Source: Porogramme epimiltina
Taxonomy: Eukaryota > Basidiomycota > Agaricomycetes > Polyporales > Polyporaceae
NCBI GenBank assembly: GCA_900155495.1
Contig: FTLJ01000653.1
Location: 1 to 64,000 of the forward strand
DNA length: 64,000 bases
Reading direction: 5' to 3'
Under the pieces are notes generated by a model that searched no databases, was not told the DNA's origin, and saw only the letters and a program-made list of their open reading frames with translations. Both the position numbers and the translations under genes were made by a program. Positions 33,568 through 46,219 of this stretch are shown here, piece after piece (positions within the stretch are counted from its first letter, which is position 1; every line of letters starts with the position of its first letter).

Positions 33568-36044
33568 ATGTGGGTCCTCAGCACTAGGACCGCCAAGCTC
33601 CATAGCTTCACCGACTGCGCCGCCGTCACCGGGGGCTACGCTATCCTCTCCCACACCTGGACTCAGGACCTTCGAGGCGAGCAGACTTTTCAGGATGTCC
33701 AACAGATAGCTCAGCAATGCAAGATCATCGGAGAAAACCCGCGGGCATGCGTTGGCGAGAAGATCCGCCGATGCTGCGAAATCGCGGAGAGCGACGGCTA
33801 CGCCTGGATCTGGATCGACTCGTGTTGTATCAACAGAGAAAGCAGCACTGAGCTGTCGGAGGCGATCAACTCGATGTTCAACTGGTACGCGCTCGCCGAG
33901 GTCTGTTATGTATATCTAGAGGACGTCAAGGACGGGGAAGATCCCAACGAAGAAGACTCTGACTTCCAGCACGCGCGATGGCACTTGCGGGGCTGGACGC
34001 TACAGGAGCTCCTCGCACCCGTCTTTGCCGTTTTTTTCTCGAAGGAGTGGACGAAAATCGGGACGAAGTACGACCTCCGCGTTCCGCTCTCCCGGTGTAC
34101 AGGAATCAACGTGGAGTATCTCACGCGCGAATGGGACTTCAGAGTACACCCGTCCATCGCGAGGCGCATGTCCTGGGCGGCGAAACGCAAGACGACGCGG
34201 ATCGAGGACGAAGCGTACTGCCTTCTGGGATTGTTCGATATCAACATGCCGACACTGTACGGGGAGGGGCGACATGCTTTTCAGCGGCTGCAAGCGGAGC
34301 TCGCCAAGCAAAGTACCGATGCGACGCTGTTCACCTGGGGCACGTGCCACGATTCTAGTGACAATGAACGGGAACAGGGTCCTCTATCTCGAATTCACCG
34401 AACGTCTCACAACCCGGACAGCCCGCGCATATTTCTATTTGCTCCCTCGCCAAGCGAGTTTATTGAATGGTCAAACACATACAACTCCCAATCGTCGCCA
34501 TCCTCGTCAGGTCCGTCGTCTCCGTACTCTGAGCAGGACGAGAAGGTGTGTGTAGTTCCTCTACATATATCACTCGTTTCCGCCTCATATTCTAATGAAT
34601 GCACTGAAAACTCTAAGGACAATCCACGTAATCAAACCTCCGACGGGGTCTCTTCCTTCGAGGTCACTTCGTGTGGAATGAAGTGCCGCTTCCCTATTGC
34701 CGGTGTTGGCGGAATTACCGTCGCCGTCCTCCCATGCCAGGAGGATGGTGAACACCTCGGGATCCTCCTTCATCCAGCGCCGAACGACCAGAACCAGGGA
34801 CCGTCTCACCAGCTCTACTACGTATCATGGGCGTTTCGCCAACCAACTGGGTTTGGCTATCAGGGAAAGAGGCTGGCCCGCCTCGGCGCCGACGTCCATC
34901 ACCTGCACTTCCGGGGAAAGCCCATCTACACGACATGGCGCGATATCTATATCGCCGCCCACCCGCCCACAACTGGACGCAGAGATGGCGCACACCTCCT
35001 TCAGGGTTTCCTCCCCGACATCGCGCCTACCCCGTTCCGGATCCCTCGGACATTGATGCAGACACTAGGTGCGCTTCAGTTCTTCCCTGTCACCCAGGCG
35101 GCATCTCGGGACCCATCGTCGAAGGACACCGTGTCGCTTCGCTGCAGAAACACGGTACTACTGGAGACGGTCCGCATCGTCCTCGGGACGTGCACGAAGA
35201 TGTCGACCGAGGCGCGTCCATGCCATTGGGCGTCGGCGGCCCAGCACAACCGTGCGACAAAAGGCAGGCACTGGGGGGTATACGTGCACGACTGCGCGAC
35301 GGACCACGTTGAAACCTGGCCCGACCGCACGCGCGAGTTCGGCGATGCGGAGCGCACAATTCGTCTCGTTTTCACGCCTTGCAAGTATGCGCCGGCGCGA
35401 ACGCTCGTGCTCGGCCTCGAGCTCGTCGGGAGCGTGTACGAGGAGGTACAGAAGAACGCGAACATTCACCTCCCTCCACCCGCTCGATCGTCGTATCGGC
35501 TCGACGACGCAACTGCCAGCGGAGGCCTCCCACGACCCAACAGCCGTCGTCAAAATCCCGCACCTGCGTCCATCTCTTTGTCCTCGCATCAGTCTACGTC
35601 CGTTCTTCTGCCATTCACCGTTGATACTAAGACTGACACCTCCACATTGCACACAGGCCAAGCGAGACGAGCTCGTTTAACACCCCCGTCGAAGACTTGC
35701 ACGACTTGTCTATGGGTAATGCAGACTGCCGTGACACCTGCCCCAACTTGGGAACACACCGCGCGTCTAAGCCCGAGGCTATCGGCGCTAATTGTCCAGG
35801 AAACATCCACGACATTGAGTCCCGCGACGTGGTCATCCGAGAGCTGAGGGAAAACAACGCTGCTCGTGAGCGCGAGATGCTGGAGATGAGGGAGGCGCAC
35901 GACGCACAGACACGCAAACTGGACGAAGCACTGGCCGAGCTTGCACAATTGAAGGCTCTGTTCAAGACTCAGAACGCTGTCCTTACCCAGATTTTGTCCC
36001 AAAATGGCATTGCACCTCCTTCGGCTGGGCCGGAGTCCGCGTAG
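33568..36044 (+). CDS. HET-domain protein A3 (class A, C-terminal frameshift)
   Basis: Exons 33568-34545 and 34618 onward. The 72-nt intron is a multiple of three with no in-frame stop, so the gene reads open even if it is retained. HET and second domains are intact. Near 35650-35662, between CTAAGACT and GCGAGACGAG, A3 has 37 nt where A6 has 38. This shifts the frame: the encoded protein ends at 35847 with an unrelated tail (about 735 aa). The class A coil (RELRENNAAREREMLEMREA ... LAELAQLKALF) continues in another frame to 36044. Either A3 makes a coil-less protein, or the base loss is a sequencing error or strain polymorphism. It shares an EDVKDG insert with its neighbour B4. Confidence 0.85.
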
Positions 36045-36239
36045 TGCTCTCGTTCGGACATCTTTACTCCCGCATCTGCTTTCCCACCTACCTGTAGCTA
36101 AGCCTTCTCCTATGCGCCGATGTCGGGCGACCGGTACTGTATGTCGCCCCCGATGTCCATGGCACCGTCGTGTTGTGCACATTTCTGCCCAGTTTATGCT
36201 TGTTGAAGATTAGGTACACATTATGACGGACGTTAACTT

Positions 36240-37157
36240 ATCATTATCTCAGTATCTGTGAGCGCGCACGTGGCGTCGCGGCCAGGTCGGGGGTGACGTG
36301 GAAGTGAGAGGTGGCGCTGACGTCAGCGGTAGGGGCGTCGTTCAAGTTGTGCGGCTCCCTTCAAACTTGTTTCGTGAGTCCTCAAGCGCTGTCGTGAACT
36401 TCGACTCAAGACGGTCTCTCCAGCCACACTCGCCCGTCCACCGCGTACGTTTGGCCACCCCGCCCATATCCCGCCACTTCTATCTGCTTCACGTCCGCCC
36501 TTCTCGATGACCACTACCTTCCTGTGCCGATGTTCATACAGAACGATGCACCAATCGAATAATTCTCCGAATGGCGTATCGTATGCCTCTGAATAATACG
36601 CCTCTAGGAACAAAGTCTATTTTCAGGTCACCACGATCATTGTCCGCGATGTTCCCGCAAGACTCTCAACTACGCAAAGTTCAAACCCAATCGACTCAAT
36701 TTCTCCAATATGTCCGAGTCGGAACGATGCGGGCAATATCTATGATGTAAGTGAGCCGGTGCCTTCTCTTGTTCTCTCATGAATGTTGCTGAATTGACAC
36801 AGTAGGACTACCCCGAGGCCTGCTACGCAGTCTGTCATGACTAGACACTCGTACAACATGCGCATGCAAGGGTGACGGACTTACAATTTGTCCCATCGGA
36901 CGAGTCGGTGCACTAGTCTTTAGAAGAATTAGGGCTACGCATAGCTCTTCCGCGCCTCGTCCTGTGCACAGTGATTCCCCTCGTGGGCGGTGTATTCAAT
37001 CCACTCGTACAAGTACATCGTAATGCGAGCCGCGGGGCTTAGCACATCCCACACACAAGTGAACACCCATTGGACAGACCTCGCCTCGATATCCATTTCT
37101 CTCCATATTGTCACACCTTGATGACCCTGGTCAACTACAACTTGTTGCACTATCACT
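36240..37157. repeat. Duplicated 5' flank of B4
   Basis: About 0.9 kb upstream of B4 aligns along its length with 51960-52864 upstream of B7. Shared blocks include CAGCCACACTCGCCCGTCCA, AAAGTCTATTTT(C/G)AGGTCACC, GACTCAATTTCTCCAAT, TACGCAGTCTGTCATGAC and GAACGATGCGGGCA. A weaker relative precedes B2 at 29400-29900. This marks the class B promoter region and a segmental duplication that included the gene. No gene is seen within it. Confidence 0.65.
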
Positions 37158-37221
37158 GTGAGTAGACGTGTCCTCCCCATCGATATGCTCACCAACCACT
37201 CCCACGTATAGAGCCGGGACG

Positions 37222-39676
37222 ATGTGGATCCTCAGCACCGCTCGCGCCGAACTCTATTACTTCTCCGACTGCGCCGCCGTCCCTGGAGGATACGCCATAC
37301 TGTCCCACACCTGGACCCAGGAGTCCGCAGGCGAACAGACCTTCCAGGATGTCCAGAGGGTCATCAGGAAATGCAAGAAGAGCGATCAAAATCCGCGGGT
37401 CCACGTCGGGATGAAGATTCGCCGATGCTGCGAGATTGCGGAAGGGGATGGTTACGCCTGGATCTGGATCGACTCATGCTGCATAGACAAGGAAAGCAGC
37501 ACTGAGCTGTCAGAAGCGATCAACTCAATGTTCAACTGGTATGCCCTCGCCGAGGTGTGCTACGTGTATCTCGAGGACGTCAAAGACGGAGACAATCCGG
37601 ACAATGAAAACTCGGGCTTCCAGAAGGCACGATGGCACTCTCGAGGATGGACGCTACAGGAGCTCCTCGCCCCCGCCTTTGTCATCTTCCTCTCAATGGA
37701 GTGGAAGAAGATTGGGACGAAGTACGAACTCCGTGTTCCTCTCTCCCGGTGCACAGGAATCAATATCGAGTACCTTACCCGTGAATGGGACTTCCGAGTC
37801 GACGCGTCGATCGCTAGGCGCATGTCCTGGGCCGCGAAGCGCAAGACGACACGGGTAGAGGACGAGGCATACTGCCTGCTCGGTCTGTTCGACATCCACA
37901 TGCCGACGCTGTATGGCGAAGGGGAACATGCTTTCCAGAGACTGCAGGCTGAGCTAGTAAAACAAAGCACTGATGCAACGCTATTCTGCTGGGGTGGCTG
38001 CCATTGCTCTAGGGACAACGTGCTACAGCAGGCACCTCTGTCTCGGATTCACCAAGTGTTTCACAATCCGGATAGCCCGCGCATGTTTCTGTTTGCTCCC
38101 TCTCCGAGCGTGTTTATTAAATGGTCAGACGCATACAAATTTCCGTCGTCACCACCCTTGCCAAGCCTACCAAATCAGACAGATCTATCGCCTAATGATA
38201 AGGTACGTGTAGTGCGCTCTATACGTGACCCGTTCCAACCTCATATGCCCATCAGCCTCCAGATAGTCCACTTAGCCAAGGTCCCGATGATGTCCCTTCC
38301 TTCGAAGTGACGTCGAATGGCATGAGATGTCACTTCCAGGTTGCCCAGGTCGATGGAATCACCATTGCCGTCCTCCCGTGCCAGCGTAAAGGTGAATACA
38401 TAGGACTCCTCCTCCATCCCTCTCCGAGCGATCAAAACCAGGCCCCATTACGCCAGCTATATTATGTCTCTTGGTCATTTCTTAAATCAACTGGATCCCG
38501 GTCCGGGAACAGGCGGCTGGCTTGTCTCGGGAGCGACATCGACAACCTGAGCTTCCGTGGAAAGCCCATCACTGCGACCTGGCAGGAGATATATATCGTG
38601 GCTCACCCGCCCACGACTGGACGGAGGGATGGCGCGCATCTCCTGCAACGCTTCCTGCCCGACATCGCTCCCACGACGTTTCGGGTTCCCAGGACGCTAA
38701 TGCAGACCTTGGGTGCACTAGGGTTCTTCCCCACTACTAGGATGACATCCTGGGACCCCGCGTCGAAGGACACCGTGTTGTTTTGGTGCGAAAACACGGT
38801 ATTTATAGAGTCGGTCCGTATTCTCCTTGGTACGTGCAAGAAAGCATCTACTGGCGTGCGTCCGTGCCACTGGGCATGGGCAGAGCAGCGTCATAGTGCC
38901 ACCGGGACTGAGCCTTGGCGAGAATACGCGCACGACTGCGTGACGGACCACATCGAGAACTGGCCTGACAGCACGCGCGAGTTCGGAGACACGGAGCGCA
39001 TTATTCGCCTAGTGTTTGCTCCCTGCAAGCATGCGCCGGAGAAAACGCTCGTGCTTGGCCTCGAGCTTGTCGGAAGCAGGTACAAAGAAATCCAGCGGAA
39101 GGCGAACATCTACCTCCGGCTCCGCGTGAAGCTTCCGCGACTTATTGGCGAGACAGAGCCGTCCGCTTCAGGTGGGCGATTCTTCTCTCCTCTATGCCCT
39201 CGATGGCTGAATGTATTACGTTGTTGTTTGTAGCACCAGGCGTCCCTGCCGCGGCCAGCCCGGTTGGCGTGAATAATGACCTCCACGCAAAAATCCGCGC
39301 CCTCACCGCCGAAAACGCCAGCCGAGATCGCAGAATAAAGGATCTCGAGGAGCAGGTGCACCAGCTGTTAGACATGCTCCAGGGCATCCAAGGGAAGGCC
39401 AACCAGCCCGACACCCTCTACGATCAGCCTGTCCGTGATTCCTCTCCCTCTCCTACGATGTCCTCAGGATCGGCGCGAAACCCAGCCCCATCTTCGTGCC
39501 CCCCTCAGCTCCCACAAGTCGTCCTAGCTTCCTTGCGCTCGCCGCAACCCCTAGAACGAGTCTCCACTAAGCAACCATCTGGGAGCTCACGTCACCGCAA
39601 GGAAGAGGCTGAGCCAAAGACGGATCGGAGACGGAAATTTCTGTCTGGCCTTTCCGGGACTTGGAGATGGAGTTAA
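37222..39676 (+). CDS. HET-domain protein B4 (class B, shifted splice acceptor)
   Basis: Exons 37222-38202, 38256-39171 and 39234-39676, total 779 aa. The acceptor used by the paralogs (CTCCAG, here ending 38262) would put exon 2 out of frame and stop at 38310. An ATCAG six to seven bases upstream (ending 38255) restores phase and adds Pro-Pro before DSPLSQ. Intron 1 is then only 53 nt. Intron 2 (62 nt) uses CAG|GTGGGC...TTGTAG. It starts MWILSTARAELYYF, a form shared only with B7. The tail contains ENASRDRRIKDLEEQVHQLL and ends in a basic Ser/Arg stretch. Probably functional if the shifted acceptor is used. Confidence 0.87.
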
Positions 39677-40159
39677 GTATTGTCTCGCGGCTAAGGCTAG
39701 AGCGATTTCAGGGAGGGGCTTTCGCCCATGGCACTTAGAACGCTCGTCGGTGTATAGGTCGTAGGGCATATATGCTGTACTCTAGGGTACAATGTACTAT
39801 AATAGTCTTCCGACGGATGAATACATGCACCGTGGAGTCCTGCAGGTGGGTGTTGAGAGCGTTATTTGCCGGGCGAAGCGGGTACGGCGCGAGGCTTACG
39901 CAGCCGATCCGACATGGCCTACACATAGGGAACACCTAAAGACGTCACGCCCTCATGACCTGCCGTGTCGGAGGTGCGAGTGCGCGGGCTGCATGCCGCA
40001 TTACGTCGCGCACAGACGGGCTTTCCATAGCTTCAAGAGCCCACAATGCAGTGTGGCGGAGTATTACAGTCTTGATGAGGGGGGTGATGTTGAGCTTTGA
40101 AGCGTCAGGGCCGTAATGACAGAGCAAGCCCTACAGTTGTCCGCGCCACGTTTGTTCGC

Positions 40160-40830
40160 GGGACCTACGGACGACTACAGGTAGATAGGTTCATCCGCTG
40201 GCCCTCGCAAGTGGCTTGAACGGCGACGCGCTTGATCACATTATAGGAAAGCCAAAACAGTACGCGGCCTCGGGACGCCGGTAGGCGAAAACGCAAACAT
40301 GATACACTGTTGAATGCGCGCGGGGGAAGGGGATAGTACGTTGGCGACATGTTGAAGGCTGAGGGTGCGGGAGAGGCGCCTTCAAGACCGAGTGCGAGGA
40401 GGTTGGACAATTTACAAAGAATGACGCGTTCGTCGTGACCAAGTGGGCGTGGGTGGTGGGGCGGGCGCCGTGTCATGACCGAGCGGAACCATCGGCACAT
40501 GTACGTGTTGGAGGAGGGCCCGGTGCACACGCATACAGTTGTGTGTGTTCTGCAGCAAAAGATCCACTGAGAATAGGAAGTCAAGAGAAGCGGGAGAAGA
40601 CGCACCGAAGACGACCATTCCCCAATGACGCCGTTCGCTGGGCGACTCTCCGCTCCTCCCTATATGCCTGCTCCCTCCAACAGCTTTCATTCTTCATCGC
40701 GGTACGAGTGGGCTGAGGCCACGGGGAACCATAATGAGAGAAGGTCGATGCAGCGAAGGTGGGAATGAGGTGCAGGTGCCAGGGAGGTGCAAGACTTGGG
40801 TGGCTGCCGTCCACTGATCAGATGATGCTT
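40160..40830. repeat. Spacer repeat S2
   Basis: Copy of the array spacer. CGCAAGTGGCTTGAACGGCG (40206) matches S3; CACTGAGAATAGGAAGTCAA (40567) continues into GAAGACGCACCGAAGACGAC and CCTATATGCCTGCTCCCTCC, matching S3, S4 and S5 along ~130 bp. No conserved open frame. Confidence 0.6.
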
Positions 40831-41023
40831 ATTCCTGGGCTACGAAGTAGGACAGGTCTTGTTTAGTTTTGTGACATCGAGTGGGTGGAGAAATTGGTGT
40901 GACTCGACGTTACCGTAACATCACGCATCATCAGTAACGCAGGGGTGGGGAAGATTTGACGCCTGGCTCCTGGCACGGTCACTTACGGGTCACTCACAGG
41001 TCACTCACCTCGTCACGGGGCCG

Positions 41024-42077
41024 ACGTTCTCTCAACCGGAGACCCAACAGGCTCAGCAGCCCATATCACTCCCGCCGTCTGGCCCCTCGCCACCCCACGT
41101 ACCGCTTCCACCCGAGCCGTCCCACCACGACGAGTACACCGTTCCCCCAGAGACGTCCTACGGCCACGAACGTGAGTGTTCTGGAATGCACGCCTCCTAA
41201 GACCCCCATCACCGTGCGGCGTCGCCTACCCGTCGCTGGATGTTTGATTTTGTTTCTCCCTTCGACGCCCTCACGGGCTCCAGCCCCAGTGCCAAGAAGA
41301 GACCCCGTGCAGCAGCAGCAGCACCAACTGGACGACTGGGCCTTTCTAGGCGACCCGAAGTGCAAGTCCGTCGAGAACCTTATGGACCAGCTCACGCGTG
41401 GCCAGGTGCCCCCGCCCCCACCCCAATTCCAGCCCCTGCCGCCGTTCGTGCTGCCATACGAGCCCGTGTACCCGCCTGCGGAGGAGCCGGCCCGGGCGCG
41501 CTCGCGCCCGCTACCACCGCAGCCCGTCGTCCACCCCGGCACCGCGTCGCCACGCTCGTTGCCGCCCAAGCAGGTCAGTCAGCCCGCGCGCCAGCCCCGT
41601 TGCGCCGGAGACTCCCCAGTCGTGCCCGGTGGATTGCAGGGTCCGTTTGGGGGCGGCTACAACAGAGCTCGCCGCTCCCCCAGCGCGGTGGCGCGGGGCC
41701 GAAGCAGAATGGGTCTTAGAACAAAAATGTTAGCCCTCCGTGCGTGTCTAGTTTGTTCTCGCGTTTGGAGTGATATCCTGACGAGACGTTCGTGCCAACC
41801 CAGACTATCTTTGACGTTTTTCAGCGGCTGGGTCCACTACCATTGCCCTCGCCAAGGCCGATTCTGCGTTCCTCCCTGGGGTGACGATCGGAGCGAGTCA
41901 GTGCGTCGCGTACGCAATGACTAAAGGTGCGTCTGCCTCTCCGCCGAGTTGAAACGCGTCTTTAACTGTCTCTAACCGATTCGCGCAGGTTATGTTCGCG
42001 TTATCTCCCACTCGAGCGGAGACCGCACCCTTCTTGAACTTCTCGACGGCGACAGCTTTGCTTTACAAGACGTTCAG
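41024..42077 (+). pseudogene. Broken fragment of an unrelated gene (EDC4-like N-terminus, tentative)
   Basis: Coding-looking, spliced sequence unlike the HET genes. A Pro/Gln-rich exon (TFSQPETQQAQQPISLPP...) ends near GTGAGT at about 41171. Then come TPPKTPIT, MFDFVSPFDALTG (41240) and, in a different frame, DDWAFLGDPKCKSVENLMDQ, a Pro-rich run, an exon near 41826-41936, a 52-nt intron (GTGCGT...CGCAG) and YVRVISHSSGDRTLLELLDG, ending at CAG|GTGAGT (42077). Frames change between segments and nothing follows, so this is a degraded 5' fragment. The Pro-rich leader followed by a beta-propeller-like first blade suggests a fungal EDC4/Hedls-type decapping scaffold; this is recall, not a search. 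Confidence 0.5.
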
Positions 42078-42444
42078 GTGAGTGCCTCAACTATATGAAC
42101 CATGTCCATTTCAATGTTCATGCACGATATTGTTGCTTCGATAATACTACATTCAATGTACCTATAATGGAGCAGTATAGTAGAGTTATATAATTTGATA
42201 CACACAGTCCGTTTGGACAGTCGTGCACAATGATCGGAGGGCCGTGCAATGCGCACGAATATGCGCTACAGGTGCAGGCGGGCATACTAGCCATACAGGG
42301 AGCCGTCTCGCTTAATTTCGGGGGAACTGCAAGAGACGACATGGATGTGAGGTCTCTGGTGATGCTATCAGTTGTTTACGTGCACTTCCCGTCCCACTGC
42401 AGCATTTCAGGTCATATCAGACCATTTCGAATGAGTTGGACCGA

Positions 42445-42480
42445 TTGAGATGTAGCGGAATTTTGAGATGTAGCGGAATT
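42445..42480 (+). repeat. 18-bp perfect tandem duplication
   Basis: TTGAGATGTAGCGGAATT occurs twice head to tail. The surrounding 42100-42870 region is AT-richer and contains no recognisable gene. Confidence 0.85.
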
Positions 42481-42938
42481 AGCCGAAATGCGGGCATTTT
42501 CACCGGGACTCATGGCTTCTCAAGCTCACAAGAACTTTGTTTGCTTATCATCTGTATTCCCCCCAATTTAACTAATTCGTAGCCCAGGACTGCCCGGAGG
42601 GCCATTGCTATCACCTTTCGTTCTCCCTCAGTTGCGCCCGCCCGCTACCCGCCTGAGTCACTACACACGTGACGGCCCTTGTCTCGATTTGAAGATTACG
42701 GGCGTTTCAATTTGAAGATTTGAGGTGTACTGGCGACAAACGCGTGGGGAAGTTGCCTAAGCCCTCGGGATGTCTCGAGCCAACTTCACCTCCATATTTA
42801 CCGCATTGTCTCTCTGATCCACGCACTTCGACTGGACCCACAAGCACTTGAAGATCACTCCTCGCTCCATCCAAGTATGTTTACATAGTCTTTTCAGCAA
42901 TGCGCTCACCGACCACTTCCTCGTATAGAGTCGTCGGG

Positions 42939-45366
42939 ATGTGGGTCCTTAGCACCGCTCATGCCGAGCTTCATTACTTCGCAAACTGTGCGTCCGTCCC
43001 TGGAGGATACGCCATCCTGTCCCACACCTGGGCCCAGGATCCCCGAGGCGAGGAAACGTTCCAGAACATCCAGGGAATCATCAAAAAATGCAAGATGAAC
43101 GGACAAAATCCACGCGACCACGTCGGCGAGAAGATACGCCGGTGCTGCCAAATCGCGGAGGGCGACGGCTACGGCTGGGTGTGGATCGACTCGTGTTGCA
43201 TAGACAAGACGAGCAGCACTGAGCTTTCTGAGGCGATAAACTCGATGTTTAACTGGTACGCGCTCGCCGAGGTCTGCTACGTGTATCTCGAAGACGTGCC
43301 TCGCGGCGACGATCCGTACGTCGATGGTTCAAGGTTCCAGCGCGCGCGGTGGCACACGCGAGGATGGACGCTACAGGAGCTCCTTGCTCCTACATTTGTC
43401 ATTTTCTTTTCCAAAGAGTGGGAGACGATAGGGACCAAGTTCGACCTTCGCACCCCTCTTTCCCTATGCACTGGAATCAACATAGAGTACCTCACACGCC
43501 AGGCACACTTCCGAGCCGATGCATCGATAGCAAGGCGCATGTCCTGGGCGGCGAAACGTAAGACGACACGCGTAGAGGATGAAGCATACTGCTTGCTCGG
43601 TCTATTTGGCATCAACATGCCGACATTGTACGGAGAAGGGCGACATGCTTTCCAGCGGCTGCAGGAAGAGCTGGCAAAGCAGAGCACAGACGCAACGTTG
43701 TTCGCTTGGGGATTCTACCACGACTCCGGTATCGATGAGCAGGAACAGGGCCCTCTATCTCAAAATGTGCGCTCACACAACCCAGATCTGCCAAGTATTT
43801 TTCTCTTTGCTCCCTCACCAAGTTGGTTCATCGGATGGTCGAACGTATGCTCCTCCACGCCACGGTGGACACCTTCCCCAGCAGAAAATTTATTTTCGTC
43901 ACACCTCGAGCCAGGTCAGAATGTATGTACCGTACGCTCTATACGTCACTTTCTCCCAGCTTATATCCTAATGAATAATTTACAACCATAAGGACAACAC
44001 ACTCTTTCAAAGCCACAACGAACTCCCTTCATTCGAGGTCACCTCTTATGGCATGAAATGCCGGCTCGAAGTTGCCGTAATCAATGGAGTTCCCCTCGCT
44101 ATACTCCCATGCCAGAAGGAGGACGGGTTCCTTGGGCTACTCCTCCATCCATCTCCAAACGATCAAATCCACGGCTCATCTAGCCAGGTATACTACGTCT
44201 CGTGGCCATTTCGTCTGCCGAACGTATCTGGGTACCGTGCCTTTAGAGTGGCCTGCCTCGGCCGCGACGCCCACAACCTTCAGTTTCGCGGAGAGTCTGT
44301 CGCTGCTACATGGCGGGACATCTACATCATGGCCCACCCACAGACAGCTGCCGGATGGGGAGACAGCGCCAATCTTCTGCAAGGCTTCCTTCCCGACATC
44401 GCACCCACGGCGTTCCGTATTCCTCGGACACTACTTCAGACATTGGGCTCGCTCGAGTTCTTCACCACCACGCGGATGGTCTTCTCAGACCCAGCGTCAA
44501 ATGATGCGATATCCTTTTGGTGCGGCAGCACGATATTCTTAGAGTCATTTTGCGTTCTCCTTGGGACATGCACTAAAGTGCCGATCAAAGCACGTCCATG
44601 CCACTGGGCGTGGAGCGAGTACCGGTGCCATGCGACATGGAACAAGCTCCCGACTAGATATGCACACGACTGCGCGGCTGATCACATCGAGAACTGGCCA
44701 AACCGTATGCGCGAGTTTGGGGATCCAGAGCGGACGGTTCGTCTCGTGTTCGCGCCGTGTGTACACGCACCAGAACGGACGCTTGTGCTGGGCATAGAGC
44801 TTTCCGGCATCGTATACGTGGACATACAACAAAACGCGAAGATTTACCTCCCCCAAGCTATCCCTTACTCTGATTGGCACGTCGACGTGCTAGTTCCAAG
44901 GGTAAACCTCCCTCGTCCCATCGAAGGCCTAAGTTTCACATCTATCCCTATATACTCAGGGGATGGTCCCTATATTAGTCGCATTCAGACAGCCGACCGC
45001 TTGAGCGAAGCGAGCTCCACTCAGACCCTAGCTGAAGACCTAGAAGACGGGCCCATAGCTAGTCCTATCCTCGCAGGTCTGGGCAGAACACACATTGTAG
45101 CTGCCCCCGTGGGAGGTAGCGTGGCCCATAGTGTGGCCGACATCAAAAGCAACCTCTATGAAGCTCTCCAGCAGCTGAGAGAAAACAACGCCGCTCGCGA
45201 TCGCGAAATACAAGAAATGAAGGATGCATATAATGCAAAGATACACATGCTAACTGAAGCCCTCGAAAGCCAGCGAGCCGAGTTTGCGCAACTGAAGGCG
45301 CTGATCACCCAAGTCCCTCAGAACGACGGTGCTATCGTAGGCTCAGCTGCGTCCGGCCACCCGTAG
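42939..45366 (+). CDS. HET-domain protein A5 (class A, intact, most divergent)
   Basis: Exons 42939-43922 and 43993-45366 (70-nt intron, AAT|GTATGT...CATAAG), 785 aa. This is the least typical class A copy. Exon 1 has NCASVPGGYAILSHTW, and its HET tail reads LFGINMP rather than LFDINMP. Exon 2 has QTAAGWGDSANLLQGF where the other copies read TTGRRDGAHLLQGF. The C-terminal coil runs QQLRENNAARDREIQEMKDA then continues with an extra heptad-like stretch (LTEALESQRAEFAQLKALI). It uses a well-formed leader intron at 42875-42928. The in-frame ATG at 42900 lies inside that intron. Confidence 0.92.
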
Positions 45367-46219
45367 GGTGTCGTTTGTAGCTCAAGCTCTGCTGATCTTA
45401 GGTATGCCCGTTTCTATTCCCCCTCTTCTCCGCAGTGCACCGCGTCCACCACTGACGCTCCTTCGCGTCTTGGACATCTCCAGCGCTAAAGTTCCCATCC
45501 AGGACCTCCCTCGCCCCACTTCCGAGTCGCAGCCATGTACCGTACAAGGGGCTCTCGCTCAAGACCGCTCTCGGTGAACTCGAATTCAGGCCATCCTTAA
45601 CTCTCTCAACTTCACCCAACGTGACTCGCCGCCCCATCCTGCGTCCCCTATCGCCGCGCCGGCCCGCCCTGCTTCTCGCTGAACGCCGTAGCCCACAATG
45701 CGCGATCGGGGGCTCCCTCCGCGGCGGCTCCTACAGAGCGAGCTACCCCTCCATGCCATACGTTCACTCGTCGGGACCACGCCGCCTCAAAAAGGCGGCC
45801 CTGGAGACGCAACACGGCGGATCCTAATGGGGATACAGAGCCTGGGCGTGCGTATATCGAAGCCGTCGATATGTGGGATTGCACAGGATTACGGTGCGGG
45901 GGTTTCGCTTCGGCATTTCGACTCGGCTCGTTTTGACTAGCATACGACATGGGGCGCACATAGTAAAGGACGACGGCTCTTTATGTTTTCAACCCTTAGG
46001 GCTTATAGGACGTTGTGCATGTTCTCTCACATCGATCTAAACACCTTCAGGAATTACGAACGAAACTCCGATGAGCATCTTACATATACTTTGTGTTCTG
46101 CTAGCACTTACCTTCATATGAATGCGCAGTTTTTTTTATCGCGCGCCGACGTCCGGTGCTATCTCTCGAAGCCTTGTGGGGAGGCGGAAGGGCTTTCAGG
46201 AGATGTCAATCACGACGTC

